From: Collinsella aerofaciens
GTDB taxonomy: Bacteria > Actinomycetota > Coriobacteriia > Coriobacteriales > Coriobacteriaceae
Assembly (NCBI GenBank): GCA_021641225.1
Contig: JAJWXI010000017.1
Span: 1 to 20,226 of the forward strand
Length of the DNA stretch: 20,226 nucleotides
Direction of reading: 5' to 3'
Numbering within the stretch: the stretch's first letter is position 1; every line of letters starts with the position of its first letter. Below are positions 7,946-15,781 of the stretch, one piece after another. The translations under genes and the position numbers were made by a program. The notes beneath the pieces were generated by a model. It was not told where the DNA came from, searched no databases, and saw only the letters and a program-made list of their open reading frames with translations.

Positions 7946-9466
7946 GTGAGAGAGGAGAGCCCCCGACAAGGTATGAGGAGGCCCGACTCGGACCGTGCTT
8001 CCTCGCGGCGCAGCACACCGCGTTCCGGTCGCGGCGGGCAGACGTTTAGCGAACGCTATATTGCCGGCGTTCCCGCCCGTATCATGCGCCCCCGTTTGAT
8101 ATTCATGGCCTGCCTGTTTACCTTGGTGTGCTTTGGCCTGCTGATGGTGTACTCGGCGTCTTCGGTCGAGGCGCTGCACGAGAATGGCTCGGCGACGTTT
8201 TTTCTGTTTCGACAAGCCGCGTTTGCCGGAGTTGGCGTGCTGGCTATGGTTGCCATCGTGCGCATCTTGCCGGACAGTTGGTTTGGGGAAGACGTGCTCA
8301 GGATCTTCCTCATAGGCATGATAGGGCTACTGTTTCTGGTGTTCTTGGTGGGCAGCGGCAGCCGTGGCGCCACGCGCTGGCTCAACATTGCCGGCATTCA
8401 GTTCCAGCCTTCCGAGTTTTTAAAGCCATTTGCCATTGCGTATTCGGCCATCATGCTTGATCGTTTCTTTTCGCCCGGTGGCAACATCAACGAATTCCTT
8501 CGCAAGATGGGCATCTACTTGGGCATTTCGCTCTTTCTGATCTTTATCCAGCCCGATTTCGGTACTGTCCTGATCATCCTGTTGACCCTCATGTGCATGG
8601 CGTTGTTTGCGGGTCTCGACCCCAGATTTATCATCGGCGTGCTAATCTTCGGCATTCTCGTGATTGTGATTGCGCTTGTTGCAGAGCCGTACCGTATGGT
8701 GCGTATTCAGGTTGCCTTGAACCCTTGGGCCGACGAGTATGGTGACGGCTATCAGGCCACGCTTGCCATCATGGCCTTTGCCTCGGGCGGTCTGTTCGGC
8801 CGTGGCATCGGCAACTCAACCATGAAGTACTCGTATCTGCCCGAGGCGCACAATGACTACATCCTGGCCATCATTGGCGAGGAAGTCGGTTTTGTCGGAA
8901 CCGTGCTGTTCTTCTTGGTGTTTGCGATGCTGATCTATTCGGCGTTTCGCATTGCCGAGCAGGCGACCGATCGTCGGGGCGCGCTTATGGCGTCTGGCTC
9001 CGCGGTCATTCTCGCGGTGCAGTTTTTGATTAACGCGTTGGGCATCCTCAACGTGTTTCCCATGACGGGCAAACCGTTGCCGTTTATTAGCTACGGCGGT
9101 TCGTCGATTATTGTGTCGCTTATGCTTGCCGGATTGATCCTGCGCGTTTCGTACGAGAGCGCCCGTCGCGATGAGTACGACCGTCGCCGCGAGAGCTTTG
9201 CCGTTATGGATGAGAGTACCGCCGGCGTAGCCCATGTGCGCGGTGAACGACCTTCGCGTAGCGGCTTTACCGTTCTGGATGGCTCTGCGACCGAGCCGGC
9301 AGCCCGTCCGCGTCAGCGAACGGCGCCGCAAGGTCGTCCGCAGCGCCCAACTCCTCGCAATACGGGCGGCGGATATAATCGAATCGATTTGAACTCGGAC
9401 CCGTCGGCGCGTTTGCGCACCGACGACCAGGGACCGCGTGTACGAAGGGACTACCATGACCGATAA
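7946..9466 (+). CDS. ftsW: Septal peptidoglycan glycosyltransferase FtsW
   Basis: FtsW is a SEDS-family glycosyltransferase that polymerises lipid II at the septum with FtsI. After a basic cytoplasmic tail of about 48 residues there are about ten membrane segments. Family motifs are GATRWLNIAGIQFQPSEF, QPDFGT, PYRMVRIQVALNPW, GRGIGNS, PEAHND (299-304, holding the catalytic Asp304) and KPLPFISYGGSS. A hydrophilic Arg/Pro-rich tail of about 105 residues follows. Start: the frame opens at TTG 7940, but AGGGG (7935-7939) suits the GTG at 7946, chosen here; ATG 7973 is a third option. RodA is the main alternative, but the dcw location and the long C-terminal tail favour FtsW. The tail carries a duplicated F-x-V-[ML]-D-x-S motif and a DPSARLR motif. 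Confidence 0.94.
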   Translation: MREESPRQGMRRPDSDRASSRRSTPRSGRGGQTFSERYIAGVPARIMRPRLIFMACLFTLVCFGLLMVYSASSVEALHENGSATFFLFRQAAFAGVGVLAMVAIVRILPDSWFGEDVLRIFLIGMIGLLFLVFLVGSGSRGATRWLNIAGIQFQPSEFLKPFAIAYSAIMLDRFFSPGGNINEFLRKMGIYLGISLFLIFIQPDFGTVLIILLTLMCMALFAGLDPRFIIGVLIFGILVIVIALVAEPYRMVRIQVALNPWADEYGDGYQATLAIMAFASGGLFGRGIGNSTMKYSYLPEAHNDYILAIIGEEVGFVGTVLFFLVFAMLIYSAFRIAEQATDRRGALMASGSAVILAVQFLINALGILNVFPMTGKPLPFISYGGSSIIVSLMLAGLILRVSYESARRDEYDRRRESFAVMDESTAGVAHVRGERPSRSGFTVLDGSATEPAARPRQRTAPQGRPQRPTPRNTGGGYNRIDLNSDPSARLRTDDQGPRVRRDYHDR

Positions 9467-10571
9467 GATGACCGTTGCTATTGCAGCCGGCGGCACGGCA
9501 GGACACATCAACCCCGCGCTCGCCTTGGCCGAAGAGCTGCGTGATCGTGGCCACCACGTTGTGTTCGTGGGCCAGTCGCGCAAGCTCGAGGGTCGTCTGG
9601 TCCCCGAGGCTGGGTTTGATTTTGTGCCCATTACGGTCACTGGCTTCGACCGCTCCCGTCCTTGGACGGCGCTGACCTCGCTGTGGCGTGTCAACAAGGC
9701 CAAGCGTGCGCTCGCCAGCCATTTCTCAAAGGTCGGCAAGCCCGATGCTGCCATCGGTTTTGGTGCCTATGTCGAGGTTCCGCTGCTGGGGTGGTGCAAG
9801 GGCGCAGGCGTTCCGTATCTGCTACATGAGCAGAACTCTGTTCCGGGCCTGGCCAACAAGATGATGAACTCCCACGCCGCCCGCGTGTGCATCTCGGTGC
9901 CGGCAGCGCGTTCGGTCTTTGAGCGCGAAGGTGACCCTGACCACGTGCTCATGACCGGCAACCCCGTACGTCGCTCGGTGATCGAGGGCGATCGCGCTCG
10001 CGGCCGCAAGGCACTTGGCGTTCCCGAGGACGCGACGCTGCTGCTCGTCTTTGGCGGTTCACTTGGCGCCCAGCACCTCAACGAGCGCGTGGTTTCGCTC
10101 AAAAACGAGCTGCTTTCGCGCAAGAACCTCTATGTGTTGCATTCGACGGGTGCCGACGGCTTTGAGGAGACCGAGCGCGCTTTGGCACTGACGCCCGAGG
10201 AGGCGAAGCGTTACCGCGTCCAGCCTTACATCGACAACATGGGCGATATGCTGGCTGCTGCCGATTTGGTGCTCTCGCGTTCGGGCGCATCGAGCGTGGC
10301 CGAGATCGCTGCGCTCGCCGTGCCCTCGGTGCTCGTGCCGTATCCGCATGCGACGGCCGACCACCAAACCACCAATGCCCGGTATCTGGTCGACGCCGGG
10401 GCCGGCGTGCTCTGCGCCGATGCCGATATCGACGGCTCTGCCTTTGCCGATGAACTGCTGCACCTGGTCGATGACGCGGCGGCGCGCGACGCCATGCGTC
10501 AGGCGGCGCGTGGTCTGGCTCAGGATAGGGCCGCCGCTCTTCTGGCGGATGCGGTAGAGGGTTTGCGTTAG
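9456..10571 (+). CDS. murG: UDP-GlcNAc--lipid I N-acetylglucosaminyltransferase MurG
   Basis: MurG adds GlcNAc to lipid I at the inner membrane face, giving lipid II, the substrate of FtsW. The protein begins with the glycine loop AAGGTAGHINPALALAEEL (10-28; the GGTAGH form is common in actinobacteria), followed by LLHEQNSVPGLANK, TGNPVRRSV, LLVFGGSLGAQHLN and the UDP-GlcNAc-binding region SRSGASSVAEIAAL with PYPHATADHQTTNA. The frame opens at GTG 9438, but ATG 9456 follows GAAGGGA (9444-9450) at 5 bp and is chosen (371 aa). It overlaps the ftsW end by 11 bp, suggesting translational coupling of the two enzymes that make and use lipid II. Confidence 0.95.
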   Translation: MTDKMTVAIAAGGTAGHINPALALAEELRDRGHHVVFVGQSRKLEGRLVPEAGFDFVPITVTGFDRSRPWTALTSLWRVNKAKRALASHFSKVGKPDAAIGFGAYVEVPLLGWCKGAGVPYLLHEQNSVPGLANKMMNSHAARVCISVPAARSVFEREGDPDHVLMTGNPVRRSVIEGDRARGRKALGVPEDATLLLVFGGSLGAQHLNERVVSLKNELLSRKNLYVLHSTGADGFEETERALALTPEEAKRYRVQPYIDNMGDMLAAADLVLSRSGASSVAEIAALAVPSVLVPYPHATADHQTTNARYLVDAGAGVLCADADIDGSAFADELLHLVDDAAARDAMRQAARGLAQDRAAALLADAVEGLR

Positions 10572-10668
10572 TTAGACGGGATATCGTCGGTCGCCCTCGC
10601 GCTGATGCGGTAGGTGCGGTACAGTTAACGGGTTACAGGCAGTGTTTACGCAAGGAGTACACGAGCAC

Positions 10669-12087
10669 ATGGCTGATTCCCAGACTGCAACCTCCGCGCC
10701 CGAGTTTAAGAGCGCCCACTTTATCGGTATCGGCGGCGCCGGCATGAGCGGCATCGCCCTCGTTCTGCACGAGCGCGGTTATGCCGTTACCGGCTCCGAC
10801 CTTAAGACGTCACGTTATATCCGCCAGCTTACCCGCGCTGGTGTGAAGGTACATGTGGGCCATGAGGCCGCCACGATCGACGAGGTCAAGCCCGACGTGG
10901 TTGTTGTCTCCACCGCTATTCCGGAGTCCAACCCTGAACTCGTGCGCGCTCGCGAGCTTGGTATTCCCGTGTGGCCCCGTGCCAAGATGCTCTCTGCCTT
11001 GGGCCACGGCTACACTACCGTCGCTGTTGCCGGCACGCACGGCAAGACCACCACGTCTTCGATGTGCGCCACCATGCTCGACCGCATGGGTCTGGATCCG
11101 AGCTTCCTGATCGGTGGCATCGTCGAGGGCTATGACACGAACGGCAAGAACGGCTCGGGCGACTACTTTGTCGCCGAGGCCGACGAGTCCGACAGCTCCT
11201 TCCTGTTCCTGAACCCCAACGTGGTCATTGTGACCAACGTCGAGGCCGACCACCTCGATCACTACTCGGGTATCGAGGAGATCGAAGCGACTTTCGCCAA
11301 ATTCATGAGCCTGGTGGGCGAGGACGGCACCGTCATCGTCTGCGGTGAGGACCCGCATCTGGTCGAGCTCGCCAAGTCGACGGGCCGTCACGTGCTTTCC
11401 TACGGCTTTGCCGAGAGCAACGACATCGTCTGCATGCACCCGGATGTCAAGGGCATCCAGAGTGACTTTATCGTTCGCTTTGAGGACGGCACTGAGCATG
11501 CCGTGGAGATCAAGAGCAATCCCGGTCGCCACAACATGCTCAACGCCACGGCGGTGCTCACCGTCGCCCATGTCCTGGGCCTTGACATCGACGCCGCCGC
11601 CAAGGCGCTCTCGAGCTTTGAGGGCGTCCGCCGTCGCTTTACCCACGTGGGCGATATCGATGGCATCACCGTGGTCGATGATTACGGCCATCACCCCACC
11701 GAGATCAAGGCGACGCTTGCTGCCGCTTCGTCGCTGGGCTACAAGCATGTCGACGTCGTGTTCCAGCCGCACCGTTATTCGCGCCTGCAGGCCCTGTGCG
11801 ACGACTTTGCCGATGCATTTGCCAATGCCGATAAACTGCTGCTGATTGATGTGTTCTCGGCTGGCGAGATGCCCATTCCGGGTGTCACCTCTAAGATGCT
11901 CGCCGATACCGTGCGCGCCAAGCATCCTGGCAAGGAGGTCGTGTACTGCTCCAGCCGTCTTGAGCTCAATCAGGAGCTCGAGCAGATGGTGGGCGAGGGC
12001 GACCTGCTGCTCACTATGGGTGCCGGTGACGTTACGACCGTCGGTCCCGAGTTCATTGAGTATTTGACTGCCAAGAAAGACGCTTAA
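10669..12087 (+). CDS. murC: UDP-N-acetylmuramate--L-alanine ligase MurC
   Basis: MurC adds the first amino acid, L-Ala, to UDP-MurNAc. The protein (472 aa from this start) has the Rossmann-like FIGIGGAGMSGIA (18-30), the ATP loop AGTHGKTTTSS (121-131), FVAEADESDSSF, TNVEADHLDHY, the ligase motif PGRHNMLNA, VVDDYGHHPTEIKATL and FQPHRYSRLQ, all characteristic of MurC. The frame extends up to a GTG at 10642, but AAGGAG (10652-10657) placed 11 bp before ATG 10669 sets the start. A spacer of 97 bp from murG precedes it, holding a weak TACAGT hexamer (10620-10625) without a good -35, so an internal promoter is possible but not shown. Confidence 0.96.
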   Translation: MADSQTATSAPEFKSAHFIGIGGAGMSGIALVLHERGYAVTGSDLKTSRYIRQLTRAGVKVHVGHEAATIDEVKPDVVVVSTAIPESNPELVRARELGIPVWPRAKMLSALGHGYTTVAVAGTHGKTTTSSMCATMLDRMGLDPSFLIGGIVEGYDTNGKNGSGDYFVAEADESDSSFLFLNPNVVIVTNVEADHLDHYSGIEEIEATFAKFMSLVGEDGTVIVCGEDPHLVELAKSTGRHVLSYGFAESNDIVCMHPDVKGIQSDFIVRFEDGTEHAVEIKSNPGRHNMLNATAVLTVAHVLGLDIDAAAKALSSFEGVRRRFTHVGDIDGITVVDDYGHHPTEIKATLAAASSLGYKHVDVVFQPHRYSRLQALCDDFADAFANADKLLLIDVFSAGEMPIPGVTSKMLADTVRAKHPGKEVVYCSSRLELNQELEQMVGEGDLLLTMGAGDVTTVGPEFIEYLTAKKDA

Positions 12088-12092
12088 GTCTA

Positions 12093-13004
12093 ATGGGTCT
12101 GTTTAACGCCGTCATGGCGCTCTCGGGCATGATCGACACGGATGTGATCGAGGACGAGCGCCTTGCGCGTCATACGAGCTATCGTATCGGCGGCAAGGCC
12201 GACCTCTTTGTGACGTGCCATAGCTATCATGCCCTCCGCCGCGCCGTGGCGGTGCTCGATCGCGAGCAGGTGCCGTGGGTCATCATCGGCAAGGGCTCCA
12301 ATCTGCTGGTTGCCGATGGCGGTTATCGCGGTGCCGTCATTTCGCTCGGACGTGAGTTTCAGCGCACGGTTGTTGCCGATGACGGTTGTACGCTGACGGT
12401 CGGTGCGGGCGTGATGTTTGCGCGCCTGGTCAACGATGCCCTGTCGCGTAGCCTCTCGGGCCTTGAGTTTGCCGTTGGCATCCCTGGTTCGGTCGGCGGT
12501 GCGATATCTATGAATGCCGGCACACGGACCGAGTGGATTGGCTCGCTGGTTGAGGATGTCGTAACGTTTGACCCGGCATCCGGTATCAAGCATTATGCGG
12601 GGTCCGAGATCACTTGGGGCTACCGCGAATGTAGCCTTCCCCGCAATGAGATCATCCTCGAGTGCGTGCTCAAGCTTAAACCGGCGCCCAAGGCCGACAT
12701 TCGCGAGCGCATGGAGCGGTACCTGACGAGGCGCAAGCGTACGCAGCCCATGGGTCGCGCATCCTGCGGGTCGGTCTTTCGCAACCCGCCCGATGCGAGT
12801 GTGGGCAAGCTTATCGAGGATTGTGGATTAAAGGGTTTTTCGATTGGCGGCGCGGAAGTTTCGCCCGTTCACGCTAATTTTATCGTTAATAACGGAACTG
12901 CCTCGGCCGATGACGTTGCCGCGGTTATCAGACATGTGCACGGAAAGGTGAGGGAGGCGTATGGCATCGAGCTCAGACCGGAAGTTAAATTCCTCGGCTT
13001 CTAG
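12093..13004 (+). CDS. murB: UDP-N-acetylenolpyruvoylglucosamine reductase MurB
   Basis: MurB is the FAD- and NADPH-dependent reductase that makes UDP-MurNAc, the substrate of MurC encoded just upstream. The 303-residue protein has SYRIGGKADLFV (29-40), the FAD-binding IIGKGSNLLVADGG (64-77), GLEFAVGIPGSVGGAISMNAG (about 123-143), WGYRECSL with the catalytic Arg178, CGSVFRNP with the proton-donor Ser227, and a C-terminal RPEVKFLG with Glu297. It begins 5 bp after murC with a poor ribosome site, so it probably depends on reinitiation; a second in-frame ATG at 12114 is possible. Its end overlaps ftsQ by 44 bp. Position between murC and ftsQ is seen in several Gram-positive dcw clusters. Confidence 0.95.
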   Translation: MGLFNAVMALSGMIDTDVIEDERLARHTSYRIGGKADLFVTCHSYHALRRAVAVLDREQVPWVIIGKGSNLLVADGGYRGAVISLGREFQRTVVADDGCTLTVGAGVMFARLVNDALSRSLSGLEFAVGIPGSVGGAISMNAGTRTEWIGSLVEDVVTFDPASGIKHYAGSEITWGYRECSLPRNEIILECVLKLKPAPKADIRERMERYLTRRKRTQPMGRASCGSVFRNPPDASVGKLIEDCGLKGFSIGGAEVSPVHANFIVNNGTASADDVAAVIRHVHGKVREAYGIELRPEVKFLGF

Positions 13005-14217
13005 AGCATCGAAACCCACCTTCCGCCGCGCCGGAGGGCGTTCCGGCGCGCCTGCCAAACCTCAACGCAATACCGTCGCGCACTCTAAGTCTGTCGGGCA
13101 TGCTCGACAGGCCGGTCGTCCGGTCGTCGGCTCTCAGCTCGGTAATCGTCCGGCCGCAAAAAAGTCCTTGCGTCCCTCGGTGACGTCAAAGCCTGTTATG
13201 GGCGCCAAGCCTGCCCGTCCCATGGCAACTCCTAAGCCCTCGACGGGAACTAAGGCGGCGCGTCAGGGTCGCACGCTGGGCGCATCGAAACCGCGCTCGC
13301 TGACATCGGTGCCGGCTACCGCCAAGAAGCCTTCGGGTAAAAAAGGCGTCAACCCGTTGTCTTCACTTGGGGCGATGGCAAGTAAAACATCAGACGCCGC
13401 TTCTGTCGTTACAGGCAAAGGCAAAATCGTGGGCGGCGTTCTGGCCGTCTTGGCCGTGCTCGTCGTCGTTGCCGTCGTGGTGATCAACTCTGGATTGTTT
13501 ACCGCCACTGATATTCAGATTCAAGGCAGCGAGCATGTGACGAAGCACGATGCTATCCAGCTGATCGATTTGCCCGAGGGAACGTCGCTTTTTAATGTCG
13601 ATCCCGACCAGATTACCGAGGACCTCAAGCTGAACCCGTGGGTCTCGGGCGTGGATGTCCAGCGTCAGTTCCCGCATACGCTCATCATTACGCCCATGGA
13701 GCGCAAGGTCATCGCAATTGCCTATATCAGCTCCGATGACCTTGCCTGGGCCATCGGGGATGATGACACCTGGATCGCCCCGCTGTCGACGTCGGTCGAA
13801 GTGGACGACCAGGGCAACGTCATCACGACGGGTCAGGGCTCAAATACCTTGACCGGAATCGATGCCGCGCTGGCGCTCGCTAAGCATTATGGCGCGGTGC
13901 TGTTGACTGATGTCTCGGCGGATGTCGCTCCGGTTTCCGGCCAAGCGGTGAGCTCCAAGGCCGTTAAGGCCGGCCTGGATTATGTGCGTGGTTTTTCGAG
14001 CGAGTTCTTGGGACAAGTCAAGGATATTTCCACGCCTTCGGTCGAAGCCATCTCGGCAAACCTCAATAACGGCATTGAGGTGTCGCTGGGCGATTCGAAC
14101 GATATCGTCAAGAAGGAGCGCGTAGTCACCAAGCTGCTTTCGCAGGTAGAGGGCGTAACGTATATCAATGTGCGCTCTCCGGGCAACTACACATTTAGGA
14201 ATGCTCCGACCTCGTAG
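12961..14217 (+). CDS. ftsQ: Cell division protein FtsQ/DivIB with long basic N-terminal tail
   Basis: FtsQ is a bitopic divisome protein that links FtsL/FtsB to other division proteins. Of 418 residues, 1-155 form a Lys/Arg/Pro/Ser/Ala-rich, predicted disordered cytoplasmic tail with several SKP/PKP repeats. About 156-176 is the membrane span (GGVLAVLAVLVVVAVVVI within it). A POTRA domain follows (about 181-250: FTATDIQIQGSEHVTKHDAI, then LNPWVSGVDVQRQFPHTL), then the FtsQ beta domain up to the C-terminus. The start ATG lies inside murB after GGTGAGGGAGG (12947-12957), at tight spacing. The first 44 bp are read in two frames. The long basic tail resembles those of other actinobacterial FtsQ in kind, but is unusually long. 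Confidence 0.9.
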   Translation: MASSSDRKLNSSASRASKPTFRRAGGRSGAPAKPQRNTVAHSKSVGHARQAGRPVVGSQLGNRPAAKKSLRPSVTSKPVMGAKPARPMATPKPSTGTKAARQGRTLGASKPRSLTSVPATAKKPSGKKGVNPLSSLGAMASKTSDAASVVTGKGKIVGGVLAVLAVLVVVAVVVINSGLFTATDIQIQGSEHVTKHDAIQLIDLPEGTSLFNVDPDQITEDLKLNPWVSGVDVQRQFPHTLIITPMERKVIAIAYISSDDLAWAIGDDDTWIAPLSTSVEVDDQGNVITTGQGSNTLTGIDAALALAKHYGAVLLTDVSADVAPVSGQAVSSKAVKAGLDYVRGFSSEFLGQVKDISTPSVEAISANLNNGIEVSLGDSNDIVKKERVVTKLLSQVEGVTYINVRSPGNYTFRNAPTS

Positions 14218-14416
14218 CGCTGGTTGATGCTTTGTTGAGGGGCCATACCACGCCGTTTATCTGGTTTGTTTGGTTTTCACGGTCAATTATTTGACTGATA
14301 CGTTCATAATGTGCAAACATAATACGGTTTACCTTTGCATTTACTTTCAACCTGAAGGTTAATGTGCGCAGGGGTCGACCCATGCTATGGCTATAACCTT
14401 TGTTCGGAGGACCGAC
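14218..14416 (+). promoter_or_regulatory. AT-rich ftsQ-ftsZ spacer, probable ftsZ promoter region
   Basis: The longest spacer within the dcw cluster, clearly more AT-rich than its surroundings at 14250-14345. It contains TTGACT (14291-14296) and two CATAAT hexamers (14305-14310 and 14318-14323, a direct repeat at 13 bp). The spacings from TTGACT are 8 and 21 bp, so no standard pair is formed. An inverted repeat GTCAA-N4-TTGAC spans 14282-14295, a perfect 10-bp palindrome GGGTCGACCC lies at 14372-14381, and AACC-TGAA-GGTT at 14350-14361. A 31-codon frame (14362-14457) starts after a GAAGG and overlaps the ftsZ start out of frame. A dedicated ftsZ promoter is inferred. Confidence 0.45.
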
Positions 14417-15571
14417 ATGCACGAGACAGAGATCAACAACTACCTTGCCGTCATTAAGGTGGTCGGCGTCGGCGGCGGCGGTACCAACGCGGTCAATCGA
14501 ATGATCGAAGAGGGCATCCGCGGCGTCGAGTTTGTCGCCATCAACACCGATGCTCAGGCACTCGCGATCTCTGATGCCGATATCAAGGTGCACATCGGCA
14601 CCGATCTTACCCGCGGCCTGGGTGCCGGCGCCAACCCCGAGGTTGGCCGCAAGGCTGCCGATGAGTCCCGCGACGACATCGCCGAGGCGCTCGCTGGCGC
14701 CGACATGGTGTTCATCACCTGTGGCGAGGGCGGTGGCACCGGTACCGGCGCCGCTCCCATCGTTGCCGATATCGCGATGAACGAGGTCGGCGCGCTGACC
14801 GTCGCCGTCGTGACCAAGCCCTTCACCTTCGAGGGCCGCAAGCGCAAGAAGAGCGCCGAGGAGGGCATCAAGACCCTCTCTGATTGCGTCGACACCATGA
14901 TCGTTATCCCTAACGACAAGCTGCTCGACATCGCCGAGAAGAAGACCACCATGCTCGAGGCATTCGCGATTGCCGATGGCGTCCTCTCCCAGGGCACCCA
15001 GGGCATCACCGACCTCATCACCGTCCCCGGTATCATCAACCTGGACTTCGCCGATGTTAAGACCATCATGAAGCAGGCCGGTACCGCCATGATGGGCATC
15101 GGTACCTCCTCTGGGGATACTCGTGCCGTCGACGCTGCCCAGCAGGCCATCTCCAGCCCGCTGCTCGAGAGCTCCATCGATGGTGCCACGCGCGTGCTGC
15201 TCTCCATCGCTGGTTCCAAGGACCTGGGCATCCAGGAGATCAGCGACGCCGCCGACGTTGTCGCCAACGCCGTCGACCCCGAGGCCAACATCATCTTCGG
15301 TACCGTTGTCGACGAGTCCCTGGGCGATCAGGTGCGTATCACCGTCATCGCTACGGGCTTCTCCGATTCCAACGTCAACCGTCAGGACGAGCTCTTTGCT
15401 GCTCAGCAGTCTCAGAGCAAGGCCGCTGCCTCCGCTGAGCCGCAGCGCACCGCTCCGGCTGCCAGCCCGGCTCAGGCCGCTCCGACCCGCAACGTCGGTG
15501 GTACCGAGCTGCCCAACTTTGGCAACGACCAGTTCGAGCTTCCCGACTTCCTGAAGCGCGGTAGCTTCTAG
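14417..15571 (+). CDS. ftsZ: Cell division protein FtsZ
   Basis: FtsZ is the tubulin-like GTPase that forms the Z ring. The 384-residue protein has [16 protein letters not shown] (15-30), the tubulin signature GGGTGTG (105-111), the T7 synergy loop NLDFADV (208-214) with its catalytic Asp residues, and a globular core to about residue 320. An Ala/Gln/Pro-rich linker (about 321-363) leads to the C-terminal peptide [12 protein letters not shown], preceded ten residues earlier by a second ELPNF. The frame opens at ATG 14387, but CGGAGG (14405-14410) six bp before ATG 14417 sets the start and gives a normal FtsZ N-terminus. Codon use is biased to C-ending codons, as in highly expressed genes. A strong terminator follows. 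Confidence 0.98.
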   Translation: MHETEINNYLAVIKVVGVGGGGTNAVNRMIEEGIRGVEFVAINTDAQALAISDADIKVHIGTDLTRGLGAGANPEVGRKAADESRDDIAEALAGADMVFITCGEGGGTGTGAAPIVADIAMNEVGALTVAVVTKPFTFEGRKRKKSAEEGIKTLSDCVDTMIVIPNDKLLDIAEKKTTMLEAFAIADGVLSQGTQGITDLITVPGIINLDFADVKTIMKQAGTAMMGIGTSSGDTRAVDAAQQAISSPLLESSIDGATRVLLSIAGSKDLGIQEISDAADVVANAVDPEANIIFGTVVDESLGDQVRITVIATGFSDSNVNRQDELFAAQQSQSKAAASAEPQRTAPAASPAQAAPTRNVGGTELPNFGNDQFELPDFLKRGSF

Positions 15572-15593
15572 TTCGTTTTTCTCAACGACCTGC

Positions 15594-15630
15594 ACGGGGT
15601 GTGTCCATTTGGATGCACCCCGTTTTGTTT
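15594..15630 (+). terminator. Intrinsic terminator after ftsZ
   Basis: A 13-bp stem (15594-15606 with 15611-15623; ACGGGGTG at the base, two G-U pairs in the middle) with a 4-base loop ATTT is followed by TTTTGTTT. It begins 23 bp after the ftsZ stop codon and marks the end of the dcw transcription unit. Confidence 0.92.
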
Positions 15631-15660
15631 CTCGTTTGTAAACGAAAGCCTCCAATCTCC

Positions 15661-15682
15661 TTACGTTCCCTTTACGTTTGGT
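15661..15682 (+). promoter_or_regulatory. Candidate PHO box: two 11-bp direct repeats before pgeF-pst
   Basis: TTACGTTCCCT and TTACGTTTGGT lie back to back with an 11-bp period (seven leading bases identical). PhoB/PhoP-type response regulators bind 11-bp direct repeats with a conserved 7-base part, which is the basis of this reading; in Streptomyces the unit is of the GTTCACC type. A possible -10 (TATCCT, 15698-15703) lies 15 bp further on, and TATAAA at 15725-15730 is an alternative. The downstream genes are a phosphate importer. Only two units are seen, so it remains a candidate. Confidence 0.4.
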
Positions 15683-15739
15683 CCCTACCGCTGCGGGTAT
15701 CCTTTTAAGGAAGTATGACAGCCGTATAAACGCGGACTG

Positions 15740-15754
15740 CGCGGCGACGCCGCG
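15740..15754 (+). other. Small GC hairpin in the pgeF leader
   Basis: A perfect 6-bp inverted repeat CGCGGC/GCCGCG with a 3-base loop (GAC) lies between the candidate promoter and the pgeF ribosome site (AGGAGG, 15769-15774). It has no U-tract, so it is not a terminator; it may be an RNA stability element or simply chance in GC-rich DNA. Confidence 0.25.
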
Positions 15755-15781
15755 GTACTTGTGTTATTAGGAGGCTTTAGT

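Noticed and set aside
10548..10613. GATGCGGTAG occurring twice 56 bp apart around the murG stop
   Set aside because: One copy is inside the murG coding end and the word is short and GC-rich; no promoter or operator context supports it.
15715..15729. A four-codon frame (MTAV) after AAGGAAG in the pgeF leader
   Set aside because: The ribosome site is almost directly against the ATG and the frame is too short to separate from chance.
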